From contig JAOZOH010000027.1 in assembly GCA_029933365.1 (NCBI GenBank), positions 1 through 32,054 on the forward strand: a DNA stretch of 32,054 bases, in the 5' to 3' direction. This stretch comes from Desulfuromusa sp. (GTDB lineage Bacteria; Desulfobacterota; Desulfuromonadia; Desulfuromonadales; Geopsychrobacteraceae). The position numbers and the translations under genes were made by a program. Numbering within the stretch: position 1 is the first letter of the stretch; each line of letters starts with the position of its first letter. The notes beneath the pieces are model-generated. The model was not told the origin of the DNA, made no database searches, and saw only the letters and a list, made by a program, of their open reading frames with translations. Below are positions 24,315 through 32,054 of this stretch, piece after piece.

Positions 24315-24335
24315 CCCTCTCCATGAGGGAGAGGG
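24315..24335. other. Hairpin between the GIDE-protein gene and lemA
   Basis: CCCTCTC and GAGAGGG form a seven-base stem. On the minus strand no T-run follows, so it is unlikely to be a full terminator; it may reduce or process read-through from the GIDE-protein gene into lemA. Confidence 0.35.
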
Positions 24336-24346
24336 ATTGATTGAAA

Positions 24347-26338
24347 TTATTTTATATAATTCAGCAGCAAATAAATTGCTCCGCCTGTGGCTATCGCTGC
24401 GGCCAGAAACAGAGGAATACTATAGTAAAGGTAGCGTGCCGTCAGGCTATCTTCTGAATGGGTTTCGGTAATGATCAGGGGGCGACCCTTCTGCTTGCCG
24501 ATAACAATATACTCTTCCTGTTTTTTTCGCTGCTGCTTGTTCTGCAGTGATTCCTGCAGCACTTTCTCCTCAACTGCAGCGCGGGCAATATCCCATTCAT
24601 CGGCACTGATTTCACCGTCACCATCGCTATCAAATTGTTGCAGGTTCTGCGGATTCCGTTTCAGCTCACGTAAAGCCTCAATCTTCTGCTCTGTCAGAGT
24701 TGGTCCCGCAGCTTTCTTGACTGAGGCATAACCCAAAATATAAAGGAGGGTTCCGTCAACAATAATTTCCTCGACCCATTTATCATCGCTGTTGTCATTC
24801 AGTCGCATTAATCCAACTTGACCAGGTGTTCCTTCTTGTTTTGATCCAGCGCTGACGTGACACCCTGCCGGATCGATCTCAACCCTGCCAGTCTCATCTT
24901 CGAGCATGAATGGAACGTTGTCGCTGCTGCTGACACTGCTGACTTTCCACTGATTATTCCGTTCACGGCGGTATTTGGTCAATCGGTAAAAAACACAAGG
25001 GGTATGCGACATGGGTGAAACCAAGGCAAATTTACGAATCGCCTGTCCTTTGACTTCAACCATTCCCATGGCGACAGAACGGACCTTACTGGTTGGGGTA
25101 TTTTCCATTTGCCGCTTCATGCGTAAAAAATAGAAAGCGTACCAGAACATCAACATGGCGATGATGAAAGGGATGGTTCCGGAAGCAAAAGCGTGATAGG
25201 CCACTTTATTGAACAAATCGCTATCACTCGTTTCGAACAAAAAGAGGAAAATGATTCCGGCAACAGCGCCAGCACTACCAAACCAGAAACTGGGTCTAGA
25301 CCATCCGGCACTGCTCTTTGCCGGTGGTGGCGGCGGAAGTCCAGGATCTGCTGTGTCTGGCGGTTGATCTGTATTTTTTTCTTCAGAGTTAGCTTCTCTA
25401 TCAATTTCCCCGCTAATTTCTTTGCTAAGAGGCAGAATCTCATCCAATTGTCCATCAGCAGCAAGTGCGGGATTCTGCATCAGAATGGCTGCAGTGACGG
25501 CTCCGTTCAGATTATTTTCATGATTCTGTTGTGGAAGAATAATCGGCCCGGATTTTATCAGATCAGCCATCAACCAACCATAGCGAGCCAGACTGAGCAG
25601 GTTCTGCCGTTGAGTCTCCGGATTTTCCGGATCATCCCTGCGGAGAGTGCAGCCGGGCAAGTTGACAAGACCGAAATCGGTTTGCAGGTGGAATTCTCCT
25701 GCATATTCTTCTACCAGCTTGAGAACCTGTTCCAAATTTTGTTTGCTGCTGAGAGTCGCACGCTCTCCGAGCCCCTTCGGATCAAATTTACCGGGGAAAA
25801 TGCGTACCGCATCTTTGACCTGCTTTTTGTCATCAAGGAGATAGAGATCAAGAACCGGTTTCCCCTGTAGGATTGTTTTGTGAACTTTGTTCTCTCCCAG
25901 ATGGCGGATATCATCGCGGCCACGGTAAGCATGACTGGAGAGGAGCTGTGTGACACTTTTATCCGCAAGTGCTCCTGTCGTTTCGGCAAAAATTGCTAGG
26001 AAGGTTGCCCCTTTTGGAAAAACCACCCCTTTTTTCTGGCAATTAAAGATGATGCGATCTGAACTTATCTGTAAACTATGAATTTTAAGGGGGACGAATC
26101 CTGATTTAGAAGGTTCTACCAACCAATGAATATAATTTGTATCTTGTAGAAAGTCTGAAATCTCTTCCAGCGTTTCCCGTTTGCCCTTAGTTAACAGGGA
26201 AAGCCCCCGGCCGGTGAGGCGCTGGCGACACTGGTAGATATCGAGCTGAAACTTTTGCGCCAGCTCTTTGAGAATCTCAGGGAGATTCCCGGGTGGTTTC
26301 TGTTGTTGTTCAACGATCAGATAGTTTGTTTGCGACAT
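24347..26338 (-). CDS. GIDE-domain membrane protein with EF-hand
   Basis: 663 residues. The N-terminal ~300 residues are soluble and contain two globular parts (start LEEISDFLQ and a PLKIHSLQISSDRIIF region). A proline-rich linker follows (LPPPPP). Two membrane helices (about 350-370 and 382-408) precede a GIDE-like domain (about 415-555; FYRLTKYRRERNNQWK, PFMLEDETGRVEIDP). A canonical EF-hand loop DSDGDGEISADE comes next, and a final pair of membrane segments spans 636-662. GIDE is known from the membrane E3 ligase MUL1; bacterial forms lack the RING domain. The start at ATG 26338 is preferred to 26353, which has only A/T-rich sequence upstream. It is followed by lemA on the same strand. The role is unknown, perhaps membrane stress or envelope signalling (inference). 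Confidence 0.7.
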   Translation of the reverse strand: MSQTNYLIVEQQQKPPGNLPEILKELAQKFQLDIYQCRQRLTGRGLSLLTKGKRETLEEISDFLQDTNYIHWLVEPSKSGFVPLKIHSLQISSDRIIFNCQKKGVVFPKGATFLAIFAETTGALADKSVTQLLSSHAYRGRDDIRHLGENKVHKTILQGKPVLDLYLLDDKKQVKDAVRIFPGKFDPKGLGERATLSSKQNLEQVLKLVEEYAGEFHLQTDFGLVNLPGCTLRRDDPENPETQRQNLLSLARYGWLMADLIKSGPIILPQQNHENNLNGAVTAAILMQNPALAADGQLDEILPLSKEISGEIDREANSEEKNTDQPPDTADPGLPPPPPAKSSAGWSRPSFWFGSAGAVAGIIFLFLFETSDSDLFNKVAYHAFASGTIPFIIAMLMFWYAFYFLRMKRQMENTPTSKVRSVAMGMVEVKGQAIRKFALVSPMSHTPCVFYRLTKYRRERNNQWKVSSVSSSDNVPFMLEDETGRVEIDPAGCHVSAGSKQEGTPGQVGLMRLNDNSDDKWVEEIIVDGTLLYILGYASVKKAAGPTLTEQKIEALRELKRNPQNLQQFDSDGDGEISADEWDIARAAVEEKVLQESLQNKQQRKKQEEYIVIGKQKGRPLIITETHSEDSLTARYLYYSIPLFLAAAIATGGAIYLLLNYIK

Positions 26339-26349
26339 TGTATCCACAA

Positions 26350-26384
26350 CCATATAAATTAATAGATTTTGTTAATTTACATGG
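26350..26384. other. A/T-rich inverted repeat upstream of the GIDE-protein gene
   Basis: CCATATAAATTA and TAATTTACATGG (arms 26350-26361 and 26373-26384) match at 11 of 12 positions around an 11-base spacer, just upstream of the start at 26338. It could be an operator or a leader hairpin; no recognised binding consensus fits. Confidence 0.35.
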
Positions 26385-26438
26385 TTTAAGGATTCAGGGC
26401 AAGAGATAATAGAGTTTTTGGTGTGGGTGTGAATGCTT

Positions 26439-27698
26439 CTATAGTACTAAAAGAAAAGGTTTTTCCAGTAATTGCTGTAAATGATTCAGAAAACGAGCCC
26501 CATCTGCACCGTTGATTACCCGGTGATCAAACCCGAGCACCAAGTTCAAAATGGTGCGGGGGACAAACTGATTTTTCTGCCAGACTGGCTCAACGTTGAC
26601 GGTTCCAGTTCCTAGTATGGCAACTTCCGGCCAATTAATAATCGGGAACAAACTGTCGATTCCCATTCCACCAAGATTACTCAGGGTCATACCCGTACCA
26701 CGCAGTTGTTCGGCAATAAACTGATTTTGGCGCCCCGCTTCTATCAATATCTGTAATTGTTCAGAGAGTTGTAACAATGATGATTGGTTCACATCTTTTA
26801 ACACTGGAACCATCAGACCACGTGGAGTATCCACGGCGAGCCCTACATGAATCTGTTTCTTGATCACAAGTTCTTCAGCTATTTCATCAAAACAAGCATT
26901 GAATGTTGGAAACTCTTGAAGGGTTTGTGCCAGAGCTTTCAGTAAGAAAACGGTTAAGCTCAGTTTCTGATTTTCACCTGTCTGAGCTTTTAGTTTTTCT
27001 CTGATCTCTTCGAGTTGTGTGATGTCGACTTTGGTCTGTAACCAGGCATGAGGAATTCTTTCCCATGCGTTCGCCATATTTTGGGCTGTTGTTCGAGCGA
27101 TTCCACCGAGAGGTTTTCTTTCTATTGCCGTGATTCCGGAAAAATCCGGTAGCGGGGCAAAGTGTTTTTGCTCCCCTTTCCCTTGTGTTTGGACAAAAGA
27201 CTTTATGTCTGAGCAGGAAACTCTACCATCTTCAGCCGAGCCTACTACCTGATTGATAGCAATGCCGAGTTCCCGAGCCAAGCGTTGTGCCGATGGCCCT
27301 GCGTAGGCTGCGGTTGTAGTCGAACGTCTGGTAGAAAAATTTGAGTCTGGACTCTGTTTTACACGTTGCTCTGGTTTGTCAGTAATGTTGATATCTGGTT
27401 CGGGTGGGGGGGTATCTGCCACCAGTTGAATATCAGCTTCTATCGGGTTATCCTCAGAATCCTGAAGAGAAATATTTGCAAATCGTTCACCGGGGCCAAT
27501 TTTATCTCCCTCGCTAACCAAGAGTTCTTCGATGATGCCGGCGACCTCAGCGGGTACTTCCAGGACAACCTTATCCGATTCAACCTCAATCAACGTTTGC
27601 CCGATATCAACCTTGTCACCGACAGAAACTTCAATCCGGGTGACAAAACCCTGATCAATATTTTCTCCCATTTCCGGCATAAAGACTGGATGGTTCAT
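26439..27698 (-). CDS. aceF: Pyruvate dehydrogenase E2, dihydrolipoyl acetyltransferase
   Basis: 419 residues: one lipoyl domain (about 2-78; lipoylated K43 in ESDKVVLEVPA), a Pro/Ser/Thr-rich linker, the E1/E3-binding domain (about 130-168; PSAQRLARELGIAINQVVGS) and the catalytic domain (about 195-419) ending with the active-site motif DHRVING. It transfers acetyl from lipoyl to CoA. A single lipoyl domain is fewer than the three of E. coli AceF. The start at ATG 27698 is chosen for GAGGA seven bases upstream; the frame is open further but would overlap aceE. The aceE stop lies ten bases upstream, so the two form an operon. No E3 (lpd) gene follows. Confidence 0.92.
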   Translation of the reverse strand: MNHPVFMPEMGENIDQGFVTRIEVSVGDKVDIGQTLIEVESDKVVLEVPAEVAGIIEELLVSEGDKIGPGERFANISLQDSEDNPIEADIQLVADTPPPEPDINITDKPEQRVKQSPDSNFSTRRSTTTAAYAGPSAQRLARELGIAINQVVGSAEDGRVSCSDIKSFVQTQGKGEQKHFAPLPDFSGITAIERKPLGGIARTTAQNMANAWERIPHAWLQTKVDITQLEEIREKLKAQTGENQKLSLTVFLLKALAQTLQEFPTFNACFDEIAEELVIKKQIHVGLAVDTPRGLMVPVLKDVNQSSLLQLSEQLQILIEAGRQNQFIAEQLRGTGMTLSNLGGMGIDSLFPIINWPEVAILGTGTVNVEPVWQKNQFVPRTILNLVLGFDHRVINGADGARFLNHLQQLLEKPFLLVL

Positions 27699-27708
27699 TG
27701 TTTGATCC

Positions 27709-30387
27709 TCAGCGGTCAGCGGCAGCGGGGTTATTGGGATCGATGGATAATGTTTTTCCTGCATCCAACAATTTCTTTTTGCTCAGGTCTCCTTGACGAT
27801 AAAGATTTTCCAGTGCGGCGTAAGCGATATGTTCAGCACTGACTTCAAAGAAGTTACGCAATGACTCTCGTGATTCACTGAGTCCATAGCCGTCAGTTCC
27901 CAGCACTGTCATTGCACCGGGAATCCAGGGGCGGATGCTGTTTGGCAGGACTTTTAAATAGTCGCTGGCGGCAACAAAAATATCTTCAGCGTTAGTAAAA
28001 AGCTGCTGTAAATAAGGTGTTTTTTCAGAACTACCCGGGTGGAGACGATTTATCCGTTCACAGTTGATTGCATCTCGATAAAGCTCCGAATAACTGGTGA
28101 CACTCCAGATATTGGCAGCCAGGCCAAATTGTTGTAATAATTCTGCTGCGCGGAGAGCCTGCTGTAACATGACTCCACTGGCAAGGAGATGGATGGGCCG
28201 TTTCTGCTTTGCACTAATGGTTACCGCTTTAAAGCAGTAAATCCCTTTGATGATTTGTTCGGTCAGCTGGGACTGTTCCGGCATTGCTGGCATCGGGTAG
28301 TTTTCATTATACAGAGTGATATAGTAGAAAATCTTTTCCTGTCGATTATACATCCGCTCAATACCATCGTGTAGAATAACCGCCAGTTCGTAGGCAAAAG
28401 ATGGATCGTAACTTTTCAGATTGGGGAATGCTCCGGCCAGAACGTGACTATGGCCATCCTGATGCTGTAACCCTTCACCATTCAAGGTGGTGCGTCCTGC
28501 CGTTCCGCCAAACAGAAAACCGCGACAGAGCATATCTCCGCAGGCCCAAATCATATCCCCAACTCGTTGGAAACCGAACATAGAGTAAAAAACATAGAAA
28601 GGAATCGTTGGTACTCCATGGACTGCATAAGCGGTTCCTGCCGCTAAAAATGAGGCCATGGCACCAGTTTCGCAGATTCCTTCCTGCAGAATCTGACCTT
28701 CTTTGGTCTCTCGATAGGGGAGCAGGCTACCCGCGTCAACCGGTTGATAACGCTGTCCGACCGACGAATAAATGCCAACCTCCTTGAACAGCCCATCCAT
28801 GCCAAAAGTTCGAGCCTCGTCAGGAACAATCGGGACAATGAAGCGGCCAAGATTTTTATCCTTCAGTAAGCGTGACAACATCCGCACAAATGCAATGGTG
28901 GTGCTTGCTTCACGTTCCCCTGTTCCCGCCAGAAATTCCTGGAAAATTGATAGATTGGGGGCTTGCAGGGCAGGGCAACTGACTGTGCGACGGGGAAGGA
29001 ACCCGTGTAGATCTTTACGTTTTTGCTGGAGGTAAAGCATCTCTTCACTGTCGTCTGCGGGACGATAAAATTCTGCCCGATCAATCTCCTCTTTTGCCAG
29101 GGGGATTCCCCATCTGGCAGCGCAATCACGCCTCTCTTCCACACTGAAATGTTTTTTCTGATGGCTGGTATTACGCCCCTGAGCTGCGGCTCCAAGGCTG
29201 TCCCCCTTGACGGTTTTAATCAGAATTACCGTCGGTTTTTGCTGGCTGTGACAGGCCTGATGATATGCGGCATAGATTTTTTTTGGATCTTGGCCGCCAC
29301 GTTTAATGGCACGCAGTTCACCATCTGTGAGCGTTGACATCATTTTTCGTAGCACCGGATTATTTTCTATCCAGTGCTCACGCTGTAGATCGCCACTGGA
29401 TACTGAATACATCTGATAATCGCCATCCAGAGCTTCTTCCATACGGCGATGGAGAGCTCCGGTGCTGTCTTGATCCAACAGGGTATCCCAGCCGCCACCC
29501 CAGATGACTTTGATGACATTCCAGTCAGCACCACGGAAACTCCGTTCCAACTCCTGGATGATCTTCCCGTTGCCACGCACCGGACCATCCAAACTTTGCA
29601 GGTTACAGTTGACAACCATGACCAGATTATCCAGATTATCCCGAGACGCCATATTAATAGTTCCGCGTACCTCAGGTTCATCGGTTTCACCGTCACCGAC
29701 AAAGCACCAGACACGACCGCCATTTTTTGGTTTTAAGCCTCTGTTCTCCAGATATTTCATAAACCGGGCTTGATAAATTGCCGTCGGGGTTCCAAGTCCC
29801 ATGGAGCTGCTTGGAACCTGCCAGAAATCAGGCATATTGCGCGGATGTGGATAGGAGGAGAGGCCGCCACCCGGTTGCAGCTCACGACGGAAATTTTTCA
29901 ATTGCTGTTCGCTTAAACTTCCTTCCAAAAAAGCTCGGGCGTAAATACCGGGAGCCGCATGGGGCTGAACGAGTATCAGATCACCACCGTATTCGCTGCT
30001 TGCAGCCCGAAAGAAGTGATTGAAGCCAACCTCCATCTGGGTCGCTGCAGATGCGTAAGTGGCGATGTGTCCGCCAACTCCGGTTCCGGCATCGTTGGCT
30101 TGAAGCACCATCGCCATCGCGTTCCAGCGGATGATGTTCTCAATTTTCTTTTCCAGCTCCAGATCCCCGGGATAAGCTGCTTGTCGATTCCAATGAATAC
30201 TGTTGACGTAGGGGGTATTCAAAGTTGCTTCGTTGAGCAAAATCCCCTTATTCAATGCATGGCTCTGCAATGTACGCAGAATTTCCCGGACCCCTTCATC
30301 GCCCTTTTCGCGGCACAGACCGTCCATGGCATCAAGCCAGTCCTGGAGTTCTTCTTCATTCAGATGATGGGAGGGAATCTCAGCCAT
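27709..30387 (-). CDS. aceE: Pyruvate dehydrogenase E1, homodimeric type
   Basis: 892 residues, matching the single-chain E1 of E. coli (887). The thiamine-diphosphate motif is GDGETDEPEVRGTINMAS followed by VVNCN. Family blocks include GVGGHIATYASAATQMEVGFNHFFR, PHAAPGIYARAFLEG and the transketolase-like central/C-terminal parts (GTAGRTTLNGEGLQHQDGHS; GTDGYGLSESR). It decarboxylates pyruvate and passes the acetyl group to E2. The start at ATG 30387 follows AGAGGT at five bases; the frame continues a further 57 bases upstream, but that part runs into the insertion sequence. The IS end is only 22 bases upstream of this start, so the native promoter is displaced or replaced. Confidence 0.95.
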   Translation of the reverse strand: MAEIPSHHLNEEELQDWLDAMDGLCREKGDEGVREILRTLQSHALNKGILLNEATLNTPYVNSIHWNRQAAYPGDLELEKKIENIIRWNAMAMVLQANDAGTGVGGHIATYASAATQMEVGFNHFFRAASSEYGGDLILVQPHAAPGIYARAFLEGSLSEQQLKNFRRELQPGGGLSSYPHPRNMPDFWQVPSSSMGLGTPTAIYQARFMKYLENRGLKPKNGGRVWCFVGDGETDEPEVRGTINMASRDNLDNLVMVVNCNLQSLDGPVRGNGKIIQELERSFRGADWNVIKVIWGGGWDTLLDQDSTGALHRRMEEALDGDYQMYSVSSGDLQREHWIENNPVLRKMMSTLTDGELRAIKRGGQDPKKIYAAYHQACHSQQKPTVILIKTVKGDSLGAAAQGRNTSHQKKHFSVEERRDCAARWGIPLAKEEIDRAEFYRPADDSEEMLYLQQKRKDLHGFLPRRTVSCPALQAPNLSIFQEFLAGTGEREASTTIAFVRMLSRLLKDKNLGRFIVPIVPDEARTFGMDGLFKEVGIYSSVGQRYQPVDAGSLLPYRETKEGQILQEGICETGAMASFLAAGTAYAVHGVPTIPFYVFYSMFGFQRVGDMIWACGDMLCRGFLFGGTAGRTTLNGEGLQHQDGHSHVLAGAFPNLKSYDPSFAYELAVILHDGIERMYNRQEKIFYYITLYNENYPMPAMPEQSQLTEQIIKGIYCFKAVTISAKQKRPIHLLASGVMLQQALRAAELLQQFGLAANIWSVTSYSELYRDAINCERINRLHPGSSEKTPYLQQLFTNAEDIFVAASDYLKVLPNSIRPWIPGAMTVLGTDGYGLSESRESLRNFFEVSAEHIAYAALENLYRQGDLSKKKLLDAGKTLSIDPNNPAAADR

Positions 30388-30398
30388 TTTGACCTCTT

Positions 30399-30404
30399 TA
30401 TTTA
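30399..30404. repeat. Possible target-site duplication, left side
   Basis: TATTTA occurs here and at 31975-31980, directly after the other IS end. On this side five bases (GAATG) lie between it and the terminal repeat, so the duplication is only tentative. Confidence 0.3.
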
Positions 30405-30503
30405 GAATGCTGAAGTTTAGAGTTTCACCACTCCCTGAACTCACTTAATCGGGGAGCAAAATCGTTCTTTGATATTTGAAAATTGTCGAAATTCTGCGGT
30501 TCC

Positions 30504-31799
30504 TCATCTGTCAGGCGGCTTGCCTGCCATTTTTGAGTATTTTTTAGGCTCGAATTTTCCGGTCTTTGGGTTCCAGAGACTCCGGATATCGACATGCCGA
30601 AAAACCCTCTGCAATCCTTGACGTACCCGACCGGCAGTAAGTGGATGGTTCTTTCTCCACGGTGACAAAGCGGCAAGATTCTGAACATCACAACCACCCT
30701 GTAGGGCAAGTAATTGCGGCAACGCATAACTGGTAGAAAGAATTTGCGTCCAGCGATGCAGCACCTGACGGGTTTGCTGCCAGGAATCTTTCCAGCCCCA
30801 GCGGTTTTTAAGTTGATTAAACAAATCCTCAATTGACCAACGGCGCCCGTATGCCAAGAGGGTTCGTATGGCTGAAAGTCGCAGATCTGTCCCTAAAATC
30901 AACCGTGGTTGCCGCAGGGTGCCATCCTTACTTTCAATTTGTGACCAGACCGCTCTAACCCGCTGGCCACCAAGGAAATAGGCAAGAACCTCTGCACTAC
31001 GATAATGGAGTGTTTGCCATTTGCCATAGATAAACACCTCTTGGGTCACGACAGGAAGATTGGCAACCGCTTCCCAAGTCATCTTGTTCCCATATTTTCT
31101 AGGTCGACCCCGCTTGCCATTATGCTTTGGTGGCGGTAGATATAAAGCAGTATCCTTGCGGACTTGACCGACAACTTGATAGCCCAATTCTTGTGCCGGT
31201 AAAATCAAAGTTTTACGCATATACCAGCTATCCATAAGCAACGTTGTCATACGATCTTGAAACAACGGGCGAACAACACGAATTAAGGTTTTTGCCGCGA
31301 CCAATTTACCACTGTTGCCAGTCGTCCTGGAAAGCCGAGATAGCACCGGTATCGCCAATGTTCTCCAGCCCTGTGGTACAGCAAATGCGAGACTGACCCA
31401 ATTTTGTCCACGGACATAAACCGGACGATTAGCTTTTTGCCCATGTTGATGATGAATACGAGACTCCGGTGCCTTATGCGAGCAGCGAAAAATCACCGTA
31501 TCATCAATGGCCAAAAAACAACGCTTAGCTGGAACCTGTTTTAGGATCAACCGAGCCGTTTGTAGACCCAGAGCAACCCAAGACCAGCGCCCTTTTTGTA
31601 ACCACTTGTAATAACTCGTCCAGTGCCGTCGAGGATTAATAGCGAGCCAAGCATCGGTCACAAATCCCGTCTGGGTGAGCATGGCACCAAAAAGAAGTTC
31701 CAGCCATGTTGGTACCGAACGTTTTGGCAGGACTTGTGCCAAAAATGTGATAGATTCGAACAGGGCTTTGGGGATAGTGCGATATCCCTGATTGTCCAT
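30504..31799 (-). CDS. IS4-like DDE transposase
   Basis: 431 residues with an RNase-H-like catalytic core. The first Asp is in LAIDDTVIF, the second in LLMDSWYM, and the Glu is in the exact IS4 signature Y-(2)-R-(3)-E-(6)-K (from YGRRWSIEDLFNQLK). A basic, AT-hook-like stretch (KRGRPRKYG) lies mid-protein in the usual beta-strand insertion zone. It catalyses cut-and-paste transposition. The frame is uninterrupted and inside complete terminal repeats. GGAGG is five bases before the ATG, but the leader can fold over it. Transcription runs toward aceE. Confidence 0.9.
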   Translation of the reverse strand: MDNQGYRTIPKALFESITFLAQVLPKRSVPTWLELLFGAMLTQTGFVTDAWLAINPRRHWTSYYKWLQKGRWSWVALGLQTARLILKQVPAKRCFLAIDDTVIFRCSHKAPESRIHHQHGQKANRPVYVRGQNWVSLAFAVPQGWRTLAIPVLSRLSRTTGNSGKLVAAKTLIRVVRPLFQDRMTTLLMDSWYMRKTLILPAQELGYQVVGQVRKDTALYLPPPKHNGKRGRPRKYGNKMTWEAVANLPVVTQEVFIYGKWQTLHYRSAEVLAYFLGGQRVRAVWSQIESKDGTLRQPRLILGTDLRLSAIRTLLAYGRRWSIEDLFNQLKNRWGWKDSWQQTRQVLHRWTQILSTSYALPQLLALQGGCDVQNLAALSPWRKNHPLTAGRVRQGLQRVFRHVDIRSLWNPKTGKFEPKKYSKMAGKPPDR

Positions 31800-31800
31800 A

Positions 31801-31841
31801 GCGGCCTCCAGAAGAATTGAAAAATTTCTTCTAGAGGCCGC
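31801..31841 (-). promoter_or_regulatory. Stem-loop covering the transposase ribosome binding site
   Basis: In the mRNA GCGGCCTCTAGAAGAA (31826-31841) pairs with TTCTTCTGGAGGCCGC (31801-31816); the single mismatch in DNA becomes a G-U pair in RNA, giving a 16-bp stem. The Shine-Dalgarno GGAGG lies inside the stem one base from the ATG-proximal end, so translation should be repressed when it forms. Confidence 0.75.
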
Positions 31842-31885
31842 ACCTTCAAAGCTATCTAATGACCAACCGCTTTGAAGGTGCGGCC
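31836..31885 (-). promoter_or_regulatory. Alternative hairpin in the transposase leader
   Basis: GGCCGCACCTTCAAAGC and GCTTTGAAGGTGCGGCC (31836-31852 and 31869-31885) are perfect 17-bp inverted copies with a 16-base loop. Six bases (31836-31841) are shared with the stem that covers the RBS, so the two full structures exclude each other. Confidence 0.75.
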
Positions 31886-31974
31886 ACGCACTATGGTGTC
31901 AATGTCAACCACTTTTTCATGATTATTTAAGTATTTCGACAAATTTTCAAAGATCACGAAACTCTAAACTTCAG

Positions 31975-32054
31975 TATTTAAGGTAAATTGCATAGTTTAT
32001 TTTTGGTAGTGTAACTTCTTTTCTGTAATTTCGATTCTACCCTGATTTTTTAGA
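31975..32054. other. Flank beyond the insertion sequence, no gene seen
   Basis: Eighty A/T-rich bases between the IS end and the window edge. They hold no supported reading frame. In the pre-insertion genome they would have been the upstream region of aceE and may contain its original promoter, but I cannot place -35 and -10 boxes with confidence. Confidence 0.4.

Larger units (their letters stand above)
30410..31974 (-). mobile_element. Complete IS4-like insertion sequence, 1565 bp
   Basis: Perfect 17-bp terminal inverted repeats: CTGAAGTTTAGAGTTTC at 30410-30426 and its complement at 31958-31974. A second subterminal inverted pair is at 30475-30492 and 31933-31951 (TTTGAAAATTGTCGAAAT with a one-base indel). 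It encodes one intact DDE transposase on the minus strand. Both ends are present and the reading frame is whole, so it may be active. It lies 22 bp upstream of aceE in the same orientation. Confidence 0.88.

Noticed and set aside
25193..25870. 225-codon open frame on the plus strand inside the GIDE-protein gene
   Set aside because: Antisense to a coherent domain-containing protein; its composition (Cys/Arg/Phe-rich) is that of a shadow frame.
29959..30405. 148-codon open frame on the plus strand antisense to the start of aceE
   Set aside because: aceE is unmistakable here; no RBS or domain supports the antisense frame.
30399..31980. Firm target-site duplication TATTTA around the IS
   Set aside because: It is six bases in A/T-rich sequence and offset by five bases from the terminal repeat on one side; kept only as a tentative feature.

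Overview
This window looks like a piece of an anaerobic deltaproteobacterial chromosome, most likely Desulfuromonadales (Desulfuromonas/Pelobacter-like). That assignment is inference. It rests on a split-Soret-type dihaem cytochrome c, a DctB/DctD-like sigma-54 two-component pair, an EfpL-type elongation factor, a bacterial GIDE-domain membrane protein and moderate GC content. No rRNA, tRNA or CRISPR array was seen.

Layout. (1) 1-1647: a left-truncated split-Soret cytochrome c overlaps a four-helix membrane cytochrome b; an intrinsic terminator follows. (2) 1872-4680: an overlapping histidine kinase/NtrC-family regulator pair, followed by a ~160-bp palindromic element. (3) 4965-6794, minus strand: an unusual regulator (degenerate nucleotide-cyclase-like core plus winged helix) and a gamma-glutamylcyclotransferase-like protein, divergent from (4) 6877-17267. 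Region 4 is a long peptide/acyl-amino-acid uptake and hydrolysis locus: M20 peptidase, binding protein 1, permease B, M20D amidohydrolase, binding protein 2, permease C, two ATPases and an alpha/beta hydrolase. It has a single B/C/D/F transporter core but two paralogous binding proteins and two metallohydrolases. Two copies of a ~140-bp nested-palindrome repeat begin exactly at the stop codons of binding protein 1 and permease C.

(5) 17269-24257, minus strand: mostly small housekeeping genes. They are a CBS-pair protein, a DsrE-like protein, an FmdE-like protein, a FetB-type permease, a cystathionine beta-lyase, a NUDIX CoA pyrophosphatase, EfpL, a PaaI-type thioesterase, a 62-aa CxxC protein, a J-domain protein and LemA. 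(6) 24347-26338: a large GIDE/EF-hand membrane protein next to LemA. (7) 26439-30387: pyruvate dehydrogenase E1 (homodimeric AceE type) and E2; no E3 gene is in the window.

(8) 30410-31974: a complete 1.57-kb IS4-like insertion sequence with 17-bp perfect terminal inverted repeats. It sits only 22 bp upstream of the aceE start, in the same orientation. Its transposase mRNA can fold so that the Shine-Dalgarno sequence is buried in a stem, and an alternative hairpin overlaps that stem.

The most notable points are the repeats attached to stop codons inside the transport operon, the IS placed between aceE and any upstream promoter together with its RNA switch-like leader, the degenerate-cyclase regulator divergent from the peptide operon, and the LemA/GIDE/EF-hand pair. 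No gene-free stretch longer than 300 bases occurs; the gaps of 150-290 bases are described through their repeats and hairpins.
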